From an uncultured Chloroflexales bacterium (GTDB lineage: Bacteria > Chloroflexota > Chloroflexia > Chloroflexales > Chloroflexaceae): a stretch of 64,000 nt of DNA. Shown one piece after another: positions 48,689-58,597 of the stretch (position 1 is its first letter; each line of letters starts with the position of its first letter). The notes under the pieces were generated by a model. It searched no databases. It saw only the letters and a list, made by a program, of their open reading frames with translations, and was not told the DNA's origin. A program made the translations under genes and the position numbers. Where the stretch lies: contig CALANA010000103.1 of NCBI GenBank assembly GCA_937925925.1, positions 1 through 64,000 of the forward strand, written 5' to 3'.

Positions 48689-49510
48689 TCAGCGTACTTG
48701 CTGCAAAAACCGTTCAATGTCATGCCAGAACACATCCCAATCTGGAGGGCAATCGTTGTGTCCACAGGCATAGGTAATCAACTCGCCGTTTTGCGCCGCC
48801 TCAGCCAGTGCCACGCCATGGTGATAGGGAATGAGCGTGTCGTGCTTGCCGTGAACAACCAGTACCGGGCCAGAATAGGCATGGACTACCGCCAGATTAT
48901 CGAACGGATCTTGTACCAGAAATCCTGGGGCGAGAAATTGTGCGGCGAAAGCCTGCACATTGGTAAATGCCGACATCAGGATTAATGCGGCTACCGGGCG
49001 CTCGGCTGCCAGGGCACACACCGCACCGCCACCCAGTGAACGACCCATAGCGATGATCCGCGCTACATCAACATCCGAACGTGTCAACAGCATGTCATAG
49101 GCGGCCACAAATCCTTCGGTAATACTCGTCTGGGTTGGCGCTCCATCTGAACGTCCATACCCTGGATACTCGACCAGCAGAACGCCGATACCCATCCGTT
49201 GCAATGGTTGTAGCTCTTCGGGCCAGAAGTCAATCAACTCGGCATTGCCATGTGCAAAAATCACAACGGGAGATGGTTGGGTCTGACCGGAAAAAAGGGG
49301 TGATAAAAACCAGGTTTCGATTTGTCCAAACGAGGTGTCAACCCAGATCGATTCCACACCGGGTACCAACTCTGCCCCTTCTGGTGGGGCTGCAATCTGA
49401 GTACCAGGAAACAAAAATTGACGTTGCAACATAAACAAAACTCCATAATAGAGCAGAAAGCCTAGCGCTAATCCACCAATCCTCTTGATTACGATGCTGT
49501 TGCTGTTCAT
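48689..49510 (-). CDS. Alpha/beta hydrolase
   Basis: VVIFAHGNAELIDFWPEELQPLQRMGIGVLLVEYPGYGRSDG, AMGRSLGGGAV, VVHGKHDTLIPYHHG. Confidence 0.88.
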   Translation of the reverse strand: MNSNSIVIKRIGGLALGFLLYYGVLFMLQRQFLFPGTQIAAPPEGAELVPGVESIWVDTSFGQIETWFLSPLFSGQTQPSPVVIFAHGNAELIDFWPEELQPLQRMGIGVLLVEYPGYGRSDGAPTQTSITEGFVAAYDMLLTRSDVDVARIIAMGRSLGGGAVCALAAERPVAALILMSAFTNVQAFAAQFLAPGFLVQDPFDNLAVVHAYSGPVLVVHGKHDTLIPYHHGVALAEAAQNGELITYACGHNDCPPDWDVFWHDIERFLQQVR

Positions 49511-49656
49511 TATGTCATAGTGTACCACACCAGCGAGGTATCAGTCTATTGCCCAACTGCTGCTGGTCATAGATTGGTAATACCTGAATGGTATAATCAG
49601 CATCAATATTGTTGAAGCTCGTGTCTGTCTGGAGTACCAGAAGAGTACATTCTGAA

Positions 49657-49790
49657 GCTGATAGGGTAACCGTTCAGGTGGGGTGGTCAGGAGGGGCGTT
49701 GCCCCTCCTGGAGTCTCAAGGTTTTGCGGGGGCCGCAGGCCCCCGCGCCCCCGCCGGCGCAGGTACCACCTGAACGGTTACGCTGATAGG
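49657..49790. mobile_element. 116-bp MITE-like element (49666-49781) with 16-bp perfect TIRs and 9-bp direct flanking repeats
   Basis: GTAACCGTTCAGGTGG / CCACCTGAACGGTTAC; GCTGATAGG at 49657-49665 and 49782-49790; two internal perfect hairpins. Confidence 0.85.
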
Positions 49791-49808
49791 TATGGCAACT
49801 AGAGCAAT

Positions 49809-51164
49809 GTGCAGAAAGATATCACGGCTATGCAATCTGAGAATGCACCAGAACAACCCCAACGTCGCTGGAAGTTACTGTTGGCCTTGATTATGATCAT
49901 CGTCGCCAGTTGCATTATGTTACGCCTGGTGATCATGATCATGATCTACAACAATGTGTCTACGTCTGAGCAAGCGTCAGTTGCGTTCGCCACTGCCACG
50001 CCAAGCGTAGGTAGCACACCAACTGGAGTTGCCAGATCCGGGCCAGTAACACAGCCAGTTCGTCCATCTCGTAGTGGAAAGCCGAGTGATCGCACAGGCT
50101 GGGATTTGATCACCGAAACCGCTGCTGCTGCTACTGCCACCGCTGCCGCGATGACGGTTATCCCGGCGCACGATTCGCTAGTAGTTGAGCCAGCAGTCAT
50201 TGCCGATAAAGCGCCCACACCAGTTGGCTCACGCCCAACCACCAGTCGCCAGAATCCAGATGCATTGGGAACAGAAATCCGCCTTGATGACTGGGCAGTG
50301 GTCATTACCGATGTGCAACGCGGCGAAGCAGCGGTGCAGCTTGTAGCCGAGACCAATCCGTTTAATCCACCACCTGAAGCGGGCTATACCTATCTGATCG
50401 CCACTCTGCAGCTTACCAACGTTTCAACCGACCCTGAAGCTCGCAGTGCTGCCTTTGCTCTGAATCTGCGTGTTACGGGTCAGCGCAATATCCTGTACAG
50501 CCGTGCCAGAGTTGTGCCGCCGACACCACTTGAACGCGATCTGTTTCCTGGTGGCACCCAGGTAGGCCAGATTGTGTTTAGTATCCCGGTTGATGAGACC
50601 AATCTGATGTTTTGTGTCCAGGAAATAGCTGTCTTTCACCAGTGTGCTGCCTTTGTCGCCATCGATCCTGGTGCAACACTGGTGCCAGATCAGGGCCTGG
50701 CTGCAATTGAGCCGAATCAAGCTGGTAGTCAGCGTACTGCGCCGGCACCCATGGGGGAACTGGTTATTACCAATGATTGGGAACTGGTCGTTACTGATGT
50801 CCTACGGGGCGCTGCGGCTCTTGAGTTGGTGCAGGCCGCCAACACTTTTAATACATCACCGGACGCAGGCATGGAATATGTGGCAGTTAAGCTGCGCGCC
50901 CGGCTGATCAACAGCCAGCGCCCGGACGAAGTACGGTCGATCGACCAGTTGTTTTTGAACATCACTGGTGAACAAAACGTCGTTTATGAGCGCCCGCTGG
51001 TGGTGGCACCTATGCCCATCTTTGAGGCCCATCTCTTTCCGGGTGGAAGCATCGAGGGCTGGGAAGTGTTTCAGGTTGCTAACGGTGAGCAACAGTTGAT
51101 GCTGGTGTTTGAACCACCATTGGCGCTATTTGCACGCGATACACGGTTCCTGTCACTGGAATAG
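49809..51164 (+). CDS. Membrane-anchored protein with two DUF4352-like domains
   Basis: 451 aa; TM LLLALIMIIVASCIMLRLVIMIMIY; repeats DWAVVITDVQRGEAAVQLVAETNPFNPPPEAGYTYL and DWELVVTDVLRGAAALELVQAANTFNTSPDAGMEYV. Confidence 0.65.
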   Translation: MQKDITAMQSENAPEQPQRRWKLLLALIMIIVASCIMLRLVIMIMIYNNVSTSEQASVAFATATPSVGSTPTGVARSGPVTQPVRPSRSGKPSDRTGWDLITETAAAATATAAAMTVIPAHDSLVVEPAVIADKAPTPVGSRPTTSRQNPDALGTEIRLDDWAVVITDVQRGEAAVQLVAETNPFNPPPEAGYTYLIATLQLTNVSTDPEARSAAFALNLRVTGQRNILYSRARVVPPTPLERDLFPGGTQVGQIVFSIPVDETNLMFCVQEIAVFHQCAAFVAIDPGATLVPDQGLAAIEPNQAGSQRTAPAPMGELVITNDWELVVTDVLRGAAALELVQAANTFNTSPDAGMEYVAVKLRARLINSQRPDEVRSIDQLFLNITGEQNVVYERPLVVAPMPIFEAHLFPGGSIEGWEVFQVANGEQQLMLVFEPPLALFARDTRFLSLE

Positions 51165-51273
51165 GCGATAGCATATGGGGCTAACAAAATGGTCATTTTG
51201 CAACTTTGTCGGGGACGCTGACCGTCTTATCCCTAAATATATCAGATCAGTGTCGCGTCAGGAGTTATAAACT

Positions 51274-52293
51274 ATGCGCCTTCTTTCCACTGTAGTCCAC
51301 CGTCTATTGCTGATAGTAACGCTACTCTATGGGTTGAGTGTCGGATTGCTAGCCTTGCTCTGGCATAGTGAAATCCGGTATCGTTGGTGGTTGGAACTGC
51401 CTAATATTTTTGCACCGTATCTATTCTTGCCTTTACTGCTGTTGATTCCCCTGGCAATGCTGCTTCCTTCAAGGTTTTTTCGTGGCACCGTTCTCGGTAT
51501 CGTCATCGCCTTTGTAATCGTGTGTGGCCCGTGGCTCGTACCATCGGTAACAAATGCGCCGCCAGAAGGTGAGCAACTGCGCGTATTAACTTTTAATGTC
51601 CTGTATACGAATCAGCAGACCGACGCTATCATCGAAACCTTACGCATGCACGATGCCGATGTGATCGGATTTCAGGAACTGACCTTGCCGGTTGCCAGTG
51701 TGATTGAACAAGAACTGGGACATGTATATCCTTATCGTTTATTTGAGCCTCCATCGGGTAAGTGGGATATAGGCATCATGAGCCGTTACCCGATCATCGC
51801 TGTTGAACCAGCAAAAGGGCAACGCTGGCAGCAGGTGCGCCTGGATGTTGAGGGTCAGCCAGTGACCTTCATCAATGTACATCTCTCCCAACCACGCATG
51901 GAACTGCGCGATCTGCCCATTGTGCGTAAACCAGTCATCATTCGCAACTACAACACCGATTCCCGTACGCAGGGGATACTGCAGTTGCTTGAGATTGTTG
52001 ATGCAGTGCAGGAACCACTGATTATGCTGGGTGATTTTAATCTGAGTGATCGTGAACAAGCCTATGCTCTGTTTGCGCATCGCCTGCACGATGCGCATGC
52101 TCACACAGCCTGGGGGTTGGGTACAACCTTTCCGACACAACAGGTTCGCATCGGGCCGGTTCCCATTCCTTTTCCACTGGTGCGGATTGACTACGTGTGG
52201 AGCGGCAATGGAGTTGTACCCATCGCCAGTTCAACCAGGTGCGACAGCGCGGGGTCGGATCACTGTCTGATTGTAGCTGATCTGTCGCTCTGA
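51274..52293 (+). CDS. Endonuclease/exonuclease/phosphatase-family protein, membrane-anchored
   Basis: 339 aa; N-terminal TMs; LRVLTFNVLYTNQQTDAIIETLRMHDADVIGFQEL, LIMLGDFNLSDREQAY, RIDYVW, GSDHCLIVADLSL. Confidence 0.9.
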   Translation: MRLLSTVVHRLLLIVTLLYGLSVGLLALLWHSEIRYRWWLELPNIFAPYLFLPLLLLIPLAMLLPSRFFRGTVLGIVIAFVIVCGPWLVPSVTNAPPEGEQLRVLTFNVLYTNQQTDAIIETLRMHDADVIGFQELTLPVASVIEQELGHVYPYRLFEPPSGKWDIGIMSRYPIIAVEPAKGQRWQQVRLDVEGQPVTFINVHLSQPRMELRDLPIVRKPVIIRNYNTDSRTQGILQLLEIVDAVQEPLIMLGDFNLSDREQAYALFAHRLHDAHAHTAWGLGTTFPTQQVRIGPVPIPFPLVRIDYVWSGNGVVPIASSTRCDSAGSDHCLIVADLSL

Positions 52294-52310
52294 TACCAAT
52301 GTGACTTCGC

Positions 52311-52528
52311 CCTTCCGCATCCGTTGGTTCGTCTTCCGCTTGCGCGTACGACAACGAGCCTTCCCCTGGAACGAGATTGCGCGGGGTGCAACTCTACCAA
52401 AATCCCCTTGCTGGTGCGGTACGGCTTCGCCGCGCTGCACCAGCAAAGTACCATATGTGCGGGGCCGCAGGCCCCCGCACCCTCGACGCAGTCTCATTGG
52501 AGTACAAATGTTAAGAACATGCGGAAGG
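52311..52528. mobile_element. Family-2 TIR/hairpin element, possibly nested
   Basis: Outer CCTTCCGCAT (52311-52320) / ATGCGGAAGG (52519-52528); inner ACAACGAG...CAAAATCCCC..GGCTTCGCCGC..TGTGCGGGGCCGCAGGCC shared with the 33876 element. Confidence 0.5.
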
Positions 52529-52618
52529 TTTATGTCGAAACGGTATGATACGATGGGCAGTGTTGGGGGGCAGTTTTTGGCCTGATGTTTTCTTTGTGTC
52601 GTGAAAGTCAAGGAAAGA

Positions 52619-52664
52619 AAAGAGCGCGGAGCAGAAAGACCTTGCCCTCTGCTCCGCGCTCTTT
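52619..52664 (-). terminator. Terminator of propionyl-CoA synthase gene
   Basis: AAAGAGCGCGGAGCAGA-12 nt-TCTGCTCCGCGCTCTTT, perfect 17-bp arms; on minus strand followed by TTCTTTCC. Confidence 0.85.
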
Positions 52665-52692
52665 ATTCCGTAATGCTTGCTCTAGAACCTCG

Positions 52693-55600
52693 CTAATGCT
52701 CCGATGCTAACATTTGCATCTGCTCGGCCCAGGCTTCGTAGAGTTCGTCCTTTGTCTTCAGGCCAGCGCGTGGCAGCGCGTGATTCACGACATAGGTCGC
52801 TCCGGCGTGCCGGTTCTCCCACATCGCCTGGTGCGCTTCGGGTAATTCAGTCCAATCCACCAGCAACGGTTCTGTTACCTCCAGCAATCCGGCGCTGATC
52901 TCGTCATTCAGCTTGACGATCTCGTAGGCGTTGGACAGGTGTGTCCCCCAGATGTTGGCAGTCGGCATATAAATCCGGCGCTGGCGCATCCAGATCTGGG
53001 GTGCAAAGAACGAATAGCGCTGCATGCCCAGATCTTCATAGTAGATAATCCGGCCTACAAAGGGCTTGATCAGCATGGCACTGACCGCCAGTGCATCATG
53101 CCCGGCCCGCTCGATGATCAAGTCAGGATAGCCACGTGGATTATCGGCGCTGCGTAGATACGCCCCCACCGCTTGACCGAGCGGCTTGAAGGTCAGGTCA
53201 TTAAACTGTCGTACCGCTTCCTTAAACTCTCTCAACTGAGTACGTGGATCAGGCAGGGCTGGCATTGTATCTGGCCATTCAAACTCATCGCCAAAGCGCC
53301 GCTTTAACTCCTCAATGCTCACCACACCCTTGAGTGCAGCTCCAAAGCCCAGGCTAAGCACAAACTCGCGCTGAGCATCGGTGTAGGTGACAACGACGAT
53401 GCGTGCCCCAGAAACACGAGCGGCTTCGATCGCCTCCAACCCCGCGCCATCCATCAAGGGATAGGTGCTGCGATGCTTGTGCGTCGGATCGCGATCAAGA
53501 CCGTAATAGATCATCACCGCTTCACCAGCGCGCAGATTGGCACGGTTAAGCATCTCACTGGGACTGGCTGCCCCTGGTTTGCCCAGGAACGTGAAGTGAT
53601 AGCCACTACTGGCACCATAGAAAGCCAGAGTCGGAATAAATCCTCCCCGTGGTTCGCCCAGCAACTGGAAGCTCCGTGGGAATGAGACCTCACCAGCATG
53701 CGACAGCGCATAGTCAGCCAGATGCCCACCATTCTGGGCCCGGAAGTCATCGAGCAGCGGATGTCCAGCCGCTTCCCAGACTTCCCACTGGTTGGGGTCT
53801 TCGGGAACACGCGTAAAGATGCCCGCATAGCGCGGATCCTTGCGGTTAATCACCCCGACTGCACCTGCTTCACGCACCACATCGGCGCGGGCCTTGCTGC
53901 TGACCATACCGGTGACGTACAGCCCGTTGCGTGCCGAAGATTTGACCGCATCCATACCGGTACCTGTTGCCGCACCTTCAATGAAGATGCGTCGCCCACC
54001 CTGAACCTTCAGTGTGGTGAACAGAGCACGATAGACCGTACCCAGGTTTAGAATGTAGCTACCGGCCGCTTCCAGCGTCAGGTCAGGTGGTAGTGGGAGA
54101 CACTGCGGTGCCTGGGCCAGCATAAACTGCTCGTGTGAGGCATCCGGTGTCTGATAACCTTGGATCACAAAGTCAGCGGCCATCGGATCCAGCCCCTGCA
54201 TCGGTGAGAGCAGATCACTCTGCCCGGAGTAGATCGTCACCAGATCGCCGACCTTGAGACGGCCTTCACGCCGGACTTCTTCACCCATAGCCGCGATCAA
54301 ACCAATGCCACCGCTACCCGTTACGTGCCAGTCACGGTCGTGGTCATCAAAGAGCGATACCGGCACACCCGTGATAGCCCAGATATCATTGAAGTTGACT
54401 TCGCTGGCCAGCATGTAGAGCAACACCTGGTTGGCATTGGGTCGCTCGACTGGAATGATGATCTCTTTTTCAACCTCAATCGGGTCGCCATGCAGTGCGG
54501 CGCCTGTCACTTCATCCCGCACGGCGGCCCAGGCATATTGCGCGACAGGAATCGGTGTTACGCCTGGGAAGAAAGGTGAGCCAATCGGTAACAAATAGCC
54601 CTCATCGATCAAATGCTGCTCTTCTTCCTTCGTCAGCGAGATCCGGCGACGTGTAGGCAGCGGGGCACTCTTCTTGTCCATAAAGTCCTGAATACCCTTC
54701 TTGCCACCCTGTGGATCAACCACTGCCTCGGCAAACAGCCGTGCTTCGCGCTCCAGACCCTGGACAAGACCGTGCATAAAGCCATAACGAATTGCCTCAA
54801 TGATGCGGTCAATCGTCTTGCGCCGTCCTGCTGTCTCCGATTGCTGCACAATACGTTCAATCAGCGGGTGTTTGAGAGCCATGCTCAGGTATTCATCAAC
54901 AAACTGCGGTTGTGGTTTTTCCCACTCAGCCGTCAGCACCTTACGTTTCTGATATCCTTCGGCCAGACCAGGCCACAGGCCATCTTCGGCACTGGGATAG
55001 TGGAATGCTGAGAAGAAAGCGCGGGGATCATCATGGCCGTTGATCGCAGTTTGACCATTGGTTCCCGCTGGCGCACTCACCATAGTCTGGTCACTCTCGG
55101 TCTTTGTCAGCACATAATCACGCACCATCCTGGTTGCCAGCGATAGTGAATCATGATTACCGTGTGCTACCATATCCACCAGACCCACTTCATAGGCGCG
55201 GTCGGCAGTAATGCTGCGCCCACCCATAATCATCATCAACGCTTTGAGCAAACCGGCTTCACCGCGGCGCGAGAAAAGCAGGCGTGGTAGGCGCTGGGTA
55301 CCGCCATAGCCCGGTATGAGACGCAGGTTGATTTCTGGTTGACCAAATTCGGCATGTGTATCGGCAATGCGATAATGACAGGCCATTGCAAACTCCAGGC
55401 CACCACCAAGAGCTACGCCATTAATCGCTGCAATACAAGGCTTGTCCATGCGCTCAATCTTGCGGAAGGCTAGATGCGCATTGTTGGGCAGCGCCATTGC
55501 ATCTTCGACCGTATGGATCTCTTCCAGCATCTGGCGAATATCGGCACCAGCCACAAAGCTCTTGGCTCCCTCGCCGGTAAAGATCAAGGCAGCTACGTCT

Positions 55601-58326
55601 GTGCGGCGAGCCAGGTGATCGAGCAGCGTATTCAGTTCATCCAGCGAACGCTCATTGAGCGCGTTGACCGGCGGATTAGTGACCGTGACAATCGCCATTT
55701 TGTCTGTAGCCGTAACGCGGTGATATTCAATACGGAAGTAGCGATAGCGCTCGAAGATCTGTTGTTCCTCGGCCAGTTTTTGCTGGCGTTTCCAGGCATC
55801 AATCTTGTGCGCAATTTCCTCAAGCACCTCAGGGTTGCGCAGCGTTGTCGTATCACCTAGTGGCTCATCGAGTACCATATTACGCAGGAAGCGGCGCATA
55901 TACTTGCCACTGCGTGTTTCGGGGAAGGCGCTGACCTCGATATAGTCTTCAGGTACAGCTACTGCACCCTTCTCGTTGCGCACCAGTTCCGTCAGGCGGC
56001 GGCGATCCTCGCTGCTGAGTTTGCGCCCACCCGTGGTCAAAATAAAGGCTAACGGGGTGAGACCCTTCTCACGATGTGGCGCACCGACCACAATACAGTT
56101 TCCGACTGGCGAGTCGGCCACAATCTGCTTGTCACGGAGAATAGCGCCCTCAATCTCTTCAGTGCCCATGCGGTGCCCGCTGACATTAATCACGTCATCG
56201 CTACGTCCGTGCAGTGTAAAGCTGCCATCAGCGTACTTCATCGCAAAGTCACCCTGAATATAACCCCACTCACCGTTTGGCCCGCGCCGCCAGTAGGTCT
56301 GCACAAAGCGCTCAGCGTCACCCTTCCAGTTCGGCGCATAACCATGGCCTTCGAGCTTGAAGTTCGCCACATCACCCCAGATCGTGCGCGCCAGATAGGG
56401 GTAAGGTGCAGTAATGACGATCTCCCCTTTTTCTTCATTCTCGGCCACACGATACCTCGTCGTCTGGGTATCAGCGCTGGTTTCAGCAACCCAGACATCG
56501 CCAACCACCCATGGCAGTGGGTAGGTATGCGCATCGGGGCGTAGCGGGTAGTCATCGTTGCCATAAAAATGTGTCCAGACAATGCCGCCATGTTCGGTGG
56601 CCCAGTAGGAGTTAATGTATTGCGGACTCATTAATTCCATTCCAAACTGCTGGACAGCAGGGCTAACCGGCTCGGCGCAGAAGGTACAAACACGTAGGGT
56701 GGACATGTCGTAGGCTTGTACGTCGGCCACATTCTGCGGGTCAGTCATCACTGACTTCAAGAAGGTGACACCAGCCTTGAAGATCTGTACCCCGTAGCGC
56801 TCAATGATGCTCGCAAAGCGCCCGGCGCTGGGAAACACTGGCGAACCTTCCGTCACGATACCGGTACAACGAGAGGCCATTGTAGCCGTAAGTAGATAAC
56901 TCTGGCCCGTAATCCAGCCCGGATCGGCTACCACAAAGATGACATCACCCGGCTCGTAGTCGAAGCTAACACGCATCGTATGTACCAGGCTGGCAACATA
57001 CCCACCATGCACGTGTACCACGCCCTTGGGTTTGCCCGTGCTGCCGCTGGTGTAGATAATGAACATTGGGAACTCAGCATCGAGCGGATCACAGGTACTG
57101 GTGGCATACACAGCCTTAATAAACTGTTCCGTTGGGAGCGCCAGCAATTCCTGCTCCGTTTCGACATTGATGCCCGCTGCCTGCGCGTTCGCCAGCACCT
57201 TCTCGGTCGCCGCTGCGATCAACTCGTGGCTCCAACGATCACGCTCAGGACGCCACAGAATGTCGTGGCCGGTGTGGCGCACAACAACCACGGTATCGAC
57301 CCGTGACGGTGCTGCGACCAGCGCCTGGGCGATAGAGGTACGCACATGTGACTGTGAGGCCGCATCCAGGTTCGATAGTTGATCGAGCGCACGCCCCACT
57401 CCTCGCATCACATCGCTACGTTCAACGGTAATATCATCACGAATCGCCTCATTTACGCTGGTCTGAATCAAATAGCGCTGGTGAGCATTCAATGTTCCAC
57501 CAAGGGTTTCGAGGGTCTGATGAACAATCTCTTGCGCAGTTTCAACAGGAATAAATTTATCAAGAGCAGGATCGGTATAGGCTTCTTTGAATTCTACAAC
57601 CTGGGCATTACGATAACTGCCATCGCTGGTGATCACCACTCGCGCACCGGCATTGTGGATACGGTCACTCAAGGTTTTGTCGCTAAACCCACCAAAAACC
57701 GAGGTATAAATAATGCCCAGACGCTTGGCTGCTTGCGTGTAGTAAATTTGCTCCATAATATTGGGCATATTCAGAGCAATACGATCGCCCCGCTTTAACC
57801 CGAGATCAAGCAGCACCTGCGCGGCCTTGACCACCTCAAGCAACAGTCGCTTGCGGGTAATAGCAAAGCTCACCACCGGGCCACCGCGTCCATCGTTCAG
57901 CGAGGAGTCCCAACGATCACCTTCAAAATAATAGGCAATCTCATCGCCATAGCCGAGCATAACATGGCGATCAACTTCGTTAAAACAAGCATTGGTTAAC
58001 CCGCCTTCAAACCAGCGATAAAAGGGCGGATTATCATCGTTCAAGGCCCGTTGCCAGGGTGCATGATTGGCATCATAGGCTACCTCAACCGTAGCGCCCG
58101 TAGCCGCGTCCAGGCCTGTCCAGCGTTGCTGTGTCTCATCCCAGGTGATCCAGGCTTTTAGGGATGGGTCATACCAGTGGATCGTGCTGCGGGCAATGGC
58201 ACCATGGAAAGCGCCAGGATTGTCCAGAACGGCCTTGCGCTGAACTTCCCAATCGGTGCGGGTCAGAATCGGGTTGCTACGAGGCTCACGTCGGGGAAGA
58301 TGCGCAATAGTTGGGGCTTCGATCAT
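52693..58326 (-). CDS. pcs: Propionyl-CoA synthase (trifunctional: 3-hydroxypropionyl-CoA ligase / dehydratase / acrylyl-CoA reductase)
   Basis: 1877-aa ORF; ACS-like FIIYTSGSTGKPKGVVHVHGGY; enoyl-CoA hydratase-like AAINGVALGGGLEFAMACHYRIADTHAEFGQPEINLRLIPGYGGTQRLPR; C-terminal MDR/crotonyl-CoA reductase-like region. Confidence 0.96.
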   Translation of the reverse strand: MIEAPTIAHLPRREPRSNPILTRTDWEVQRKAVLDNPGAFHGAIARSTIHWYDPSLKAWITWDETQQRWTGLDAATGATVEVAYDANHAPWQRALNDDNPPFYRWFEGGLTNACFNEVDRHVMLGYGDEIAYYFEGDRWDSSLNDGRGGPVVSFAITRKRLLLEVVKAAQVLLDLGLKRGDRIALNMPNIMEQIYYTQAAKRLGIIYTSVFGGFSDKTLSDRIHNAGARVVITSDGSYRNAQVVEFKEAYTDPALDKFIPVETAQEIVHQTLETLGGTLNAHQRYLIQTSVNEAIRDDITVERSDVMRGVGRALDQLSNLDAASQSHVRTSIAQALVAAPSRVDTVVVVRHTGHDILWRPERDRWSHELIAAATEKVLANAQAAGINVETEQELLALPTEQFIKAVYATSTCDPLDAEFPMFIIYTSGSTGKPKGVVHVHGGYVASLVHTMRVSFDYEPGDVIFVVADPGWITGQSYLLTATMASRCTGIVTEGSPVFPSAGRFASIIERYGVQIFKAGVTFLKSVMTDPQNVADVQAYDMSTLRVCTFCAEPVSPAVQQFGMELMSPQYINSYWATEHGGIVWTHFYGNDDYPLRPDAHTYPLPWVVGDVWVAETSADTQTTRYRVAENEEKGEIVITAPYPYLARTIWGDVANFKLEGHGYAPNWKGDAERFVQTYWRRGPNGEWGYIQGDFAMKYADGSFTLHGRSDDVINVSGHRMGTEEIEGAILRDKQIVADSPVGNCIVVGAPHREKGLTPLAFILTTGGRKLSSEDRRRLTELVRNEKGAVAVPEDYIEVSAFPETRSGKYMRRFLRNMVLDEPLGDTTTLRNPEVLEEIAHKIDAWKRQQKLAEEQQIFERYRYFRIEYHRVTATDKMAIVTVTNPPVNALNERSLDELNTLLDHLARRTDVAALIFTGEGAKSFVAGADIRQMLEEIHTVEDAMALPNNAHLAFRKIERMDKPCIAAINGVALGGGLEFAMACHYRIADTHAEFGQPEINLRLIPGYGGTQRLPRLLFSRRGEAGLLKALMMIMGGRSITADRAYEVGLVDMVAHGNHDSLSLATRMVRDYVLTKTESDQTMVSAPAGTNGQTAINGHDDPRAFFSAFHYPSAEDGLWPGLAEGYQKRKVLTAEWEKPQPQFVDEYLSMALKHPLIERIVQQSETAGRRKTIDRIIEAIRYGFMHGLVQGLEREARLFAEAVVDPQGGKKGIQDFMDKKSAPLPTRRRISLTKEEEQHLIDEGYLLPIGSPFFPGVTPIPVAQYAWAAVRDEVTGAALHGDPIEVEKEIIIPVERPNANQVLLYMLASEVNFNDIWAITGVPVSLFDDHDRDWHVTGSGGIGLIAAMGEEVRREGRLKVGDLVTIYSGQSDLLSPMQGLDPMAADFVIQGYQTPDASHEQFMLAQAPQCLPLPPDLTLEAAGSYILNLGTVYRALFTTLKVQGGRRIFIEGAATGTGMDAVKSSARNGLYVTGMVSSKARADVVREAGAVGVINRKDPRYAGIFTRVPEDPNQWEVWEAAGHPLLDDFRAQNGGHLADYALSHAGEVSFPRSFQLLGEPRGGFIPTLAFYGASSGYHFTFLGKPGAASPSEMLNRANLRAGEAVMIYYGLDRDPTHKHRSTYPLMDGAGLEAIEAARVSGARIVVVTYTDAQREFVLSLGFGAALKGVVSIEELKRRFGDEFEWPDTMPALPDPRTQLREFKEAVRQFNDLTFKPLGQAVGAYLRSADNPRGYPDLIIERAGHDALAVSAMLIKPFVGRIIYYEDLGMQRYSFFAPQIWMRQRRIYMPTANIWGTHLSNAYEIVKLNDEISAGLLEVTEPLLVDWTELPEAHQAMWENRHAGATYVVNHALPRAGLKTKDELYEAWAEQMQMLASEH

Positions 58327-58597
58327 CTCTTAACCTCCTGCTCTTTTCATACTGCGTACTGTTTTGTCTTTGTCATTACCAAACCCAGACCAGGGATATA
58401 TGCATGCATCTACCCGCTGGTCATCACTAACTGTCTGCTGGAGTCCATTTGAGTTGCGACAGATAGAACATTCTTCGGGGAATACGCATAGGATAACGGA
58501 GAGTACGTCTGGTGTCAAGGCGACAAGGGTACAGTTGAACAGGCTTTGTCACCTACCTGTTTGGATAGTACCTACTCCTATGGTTAGATCTGAACCG

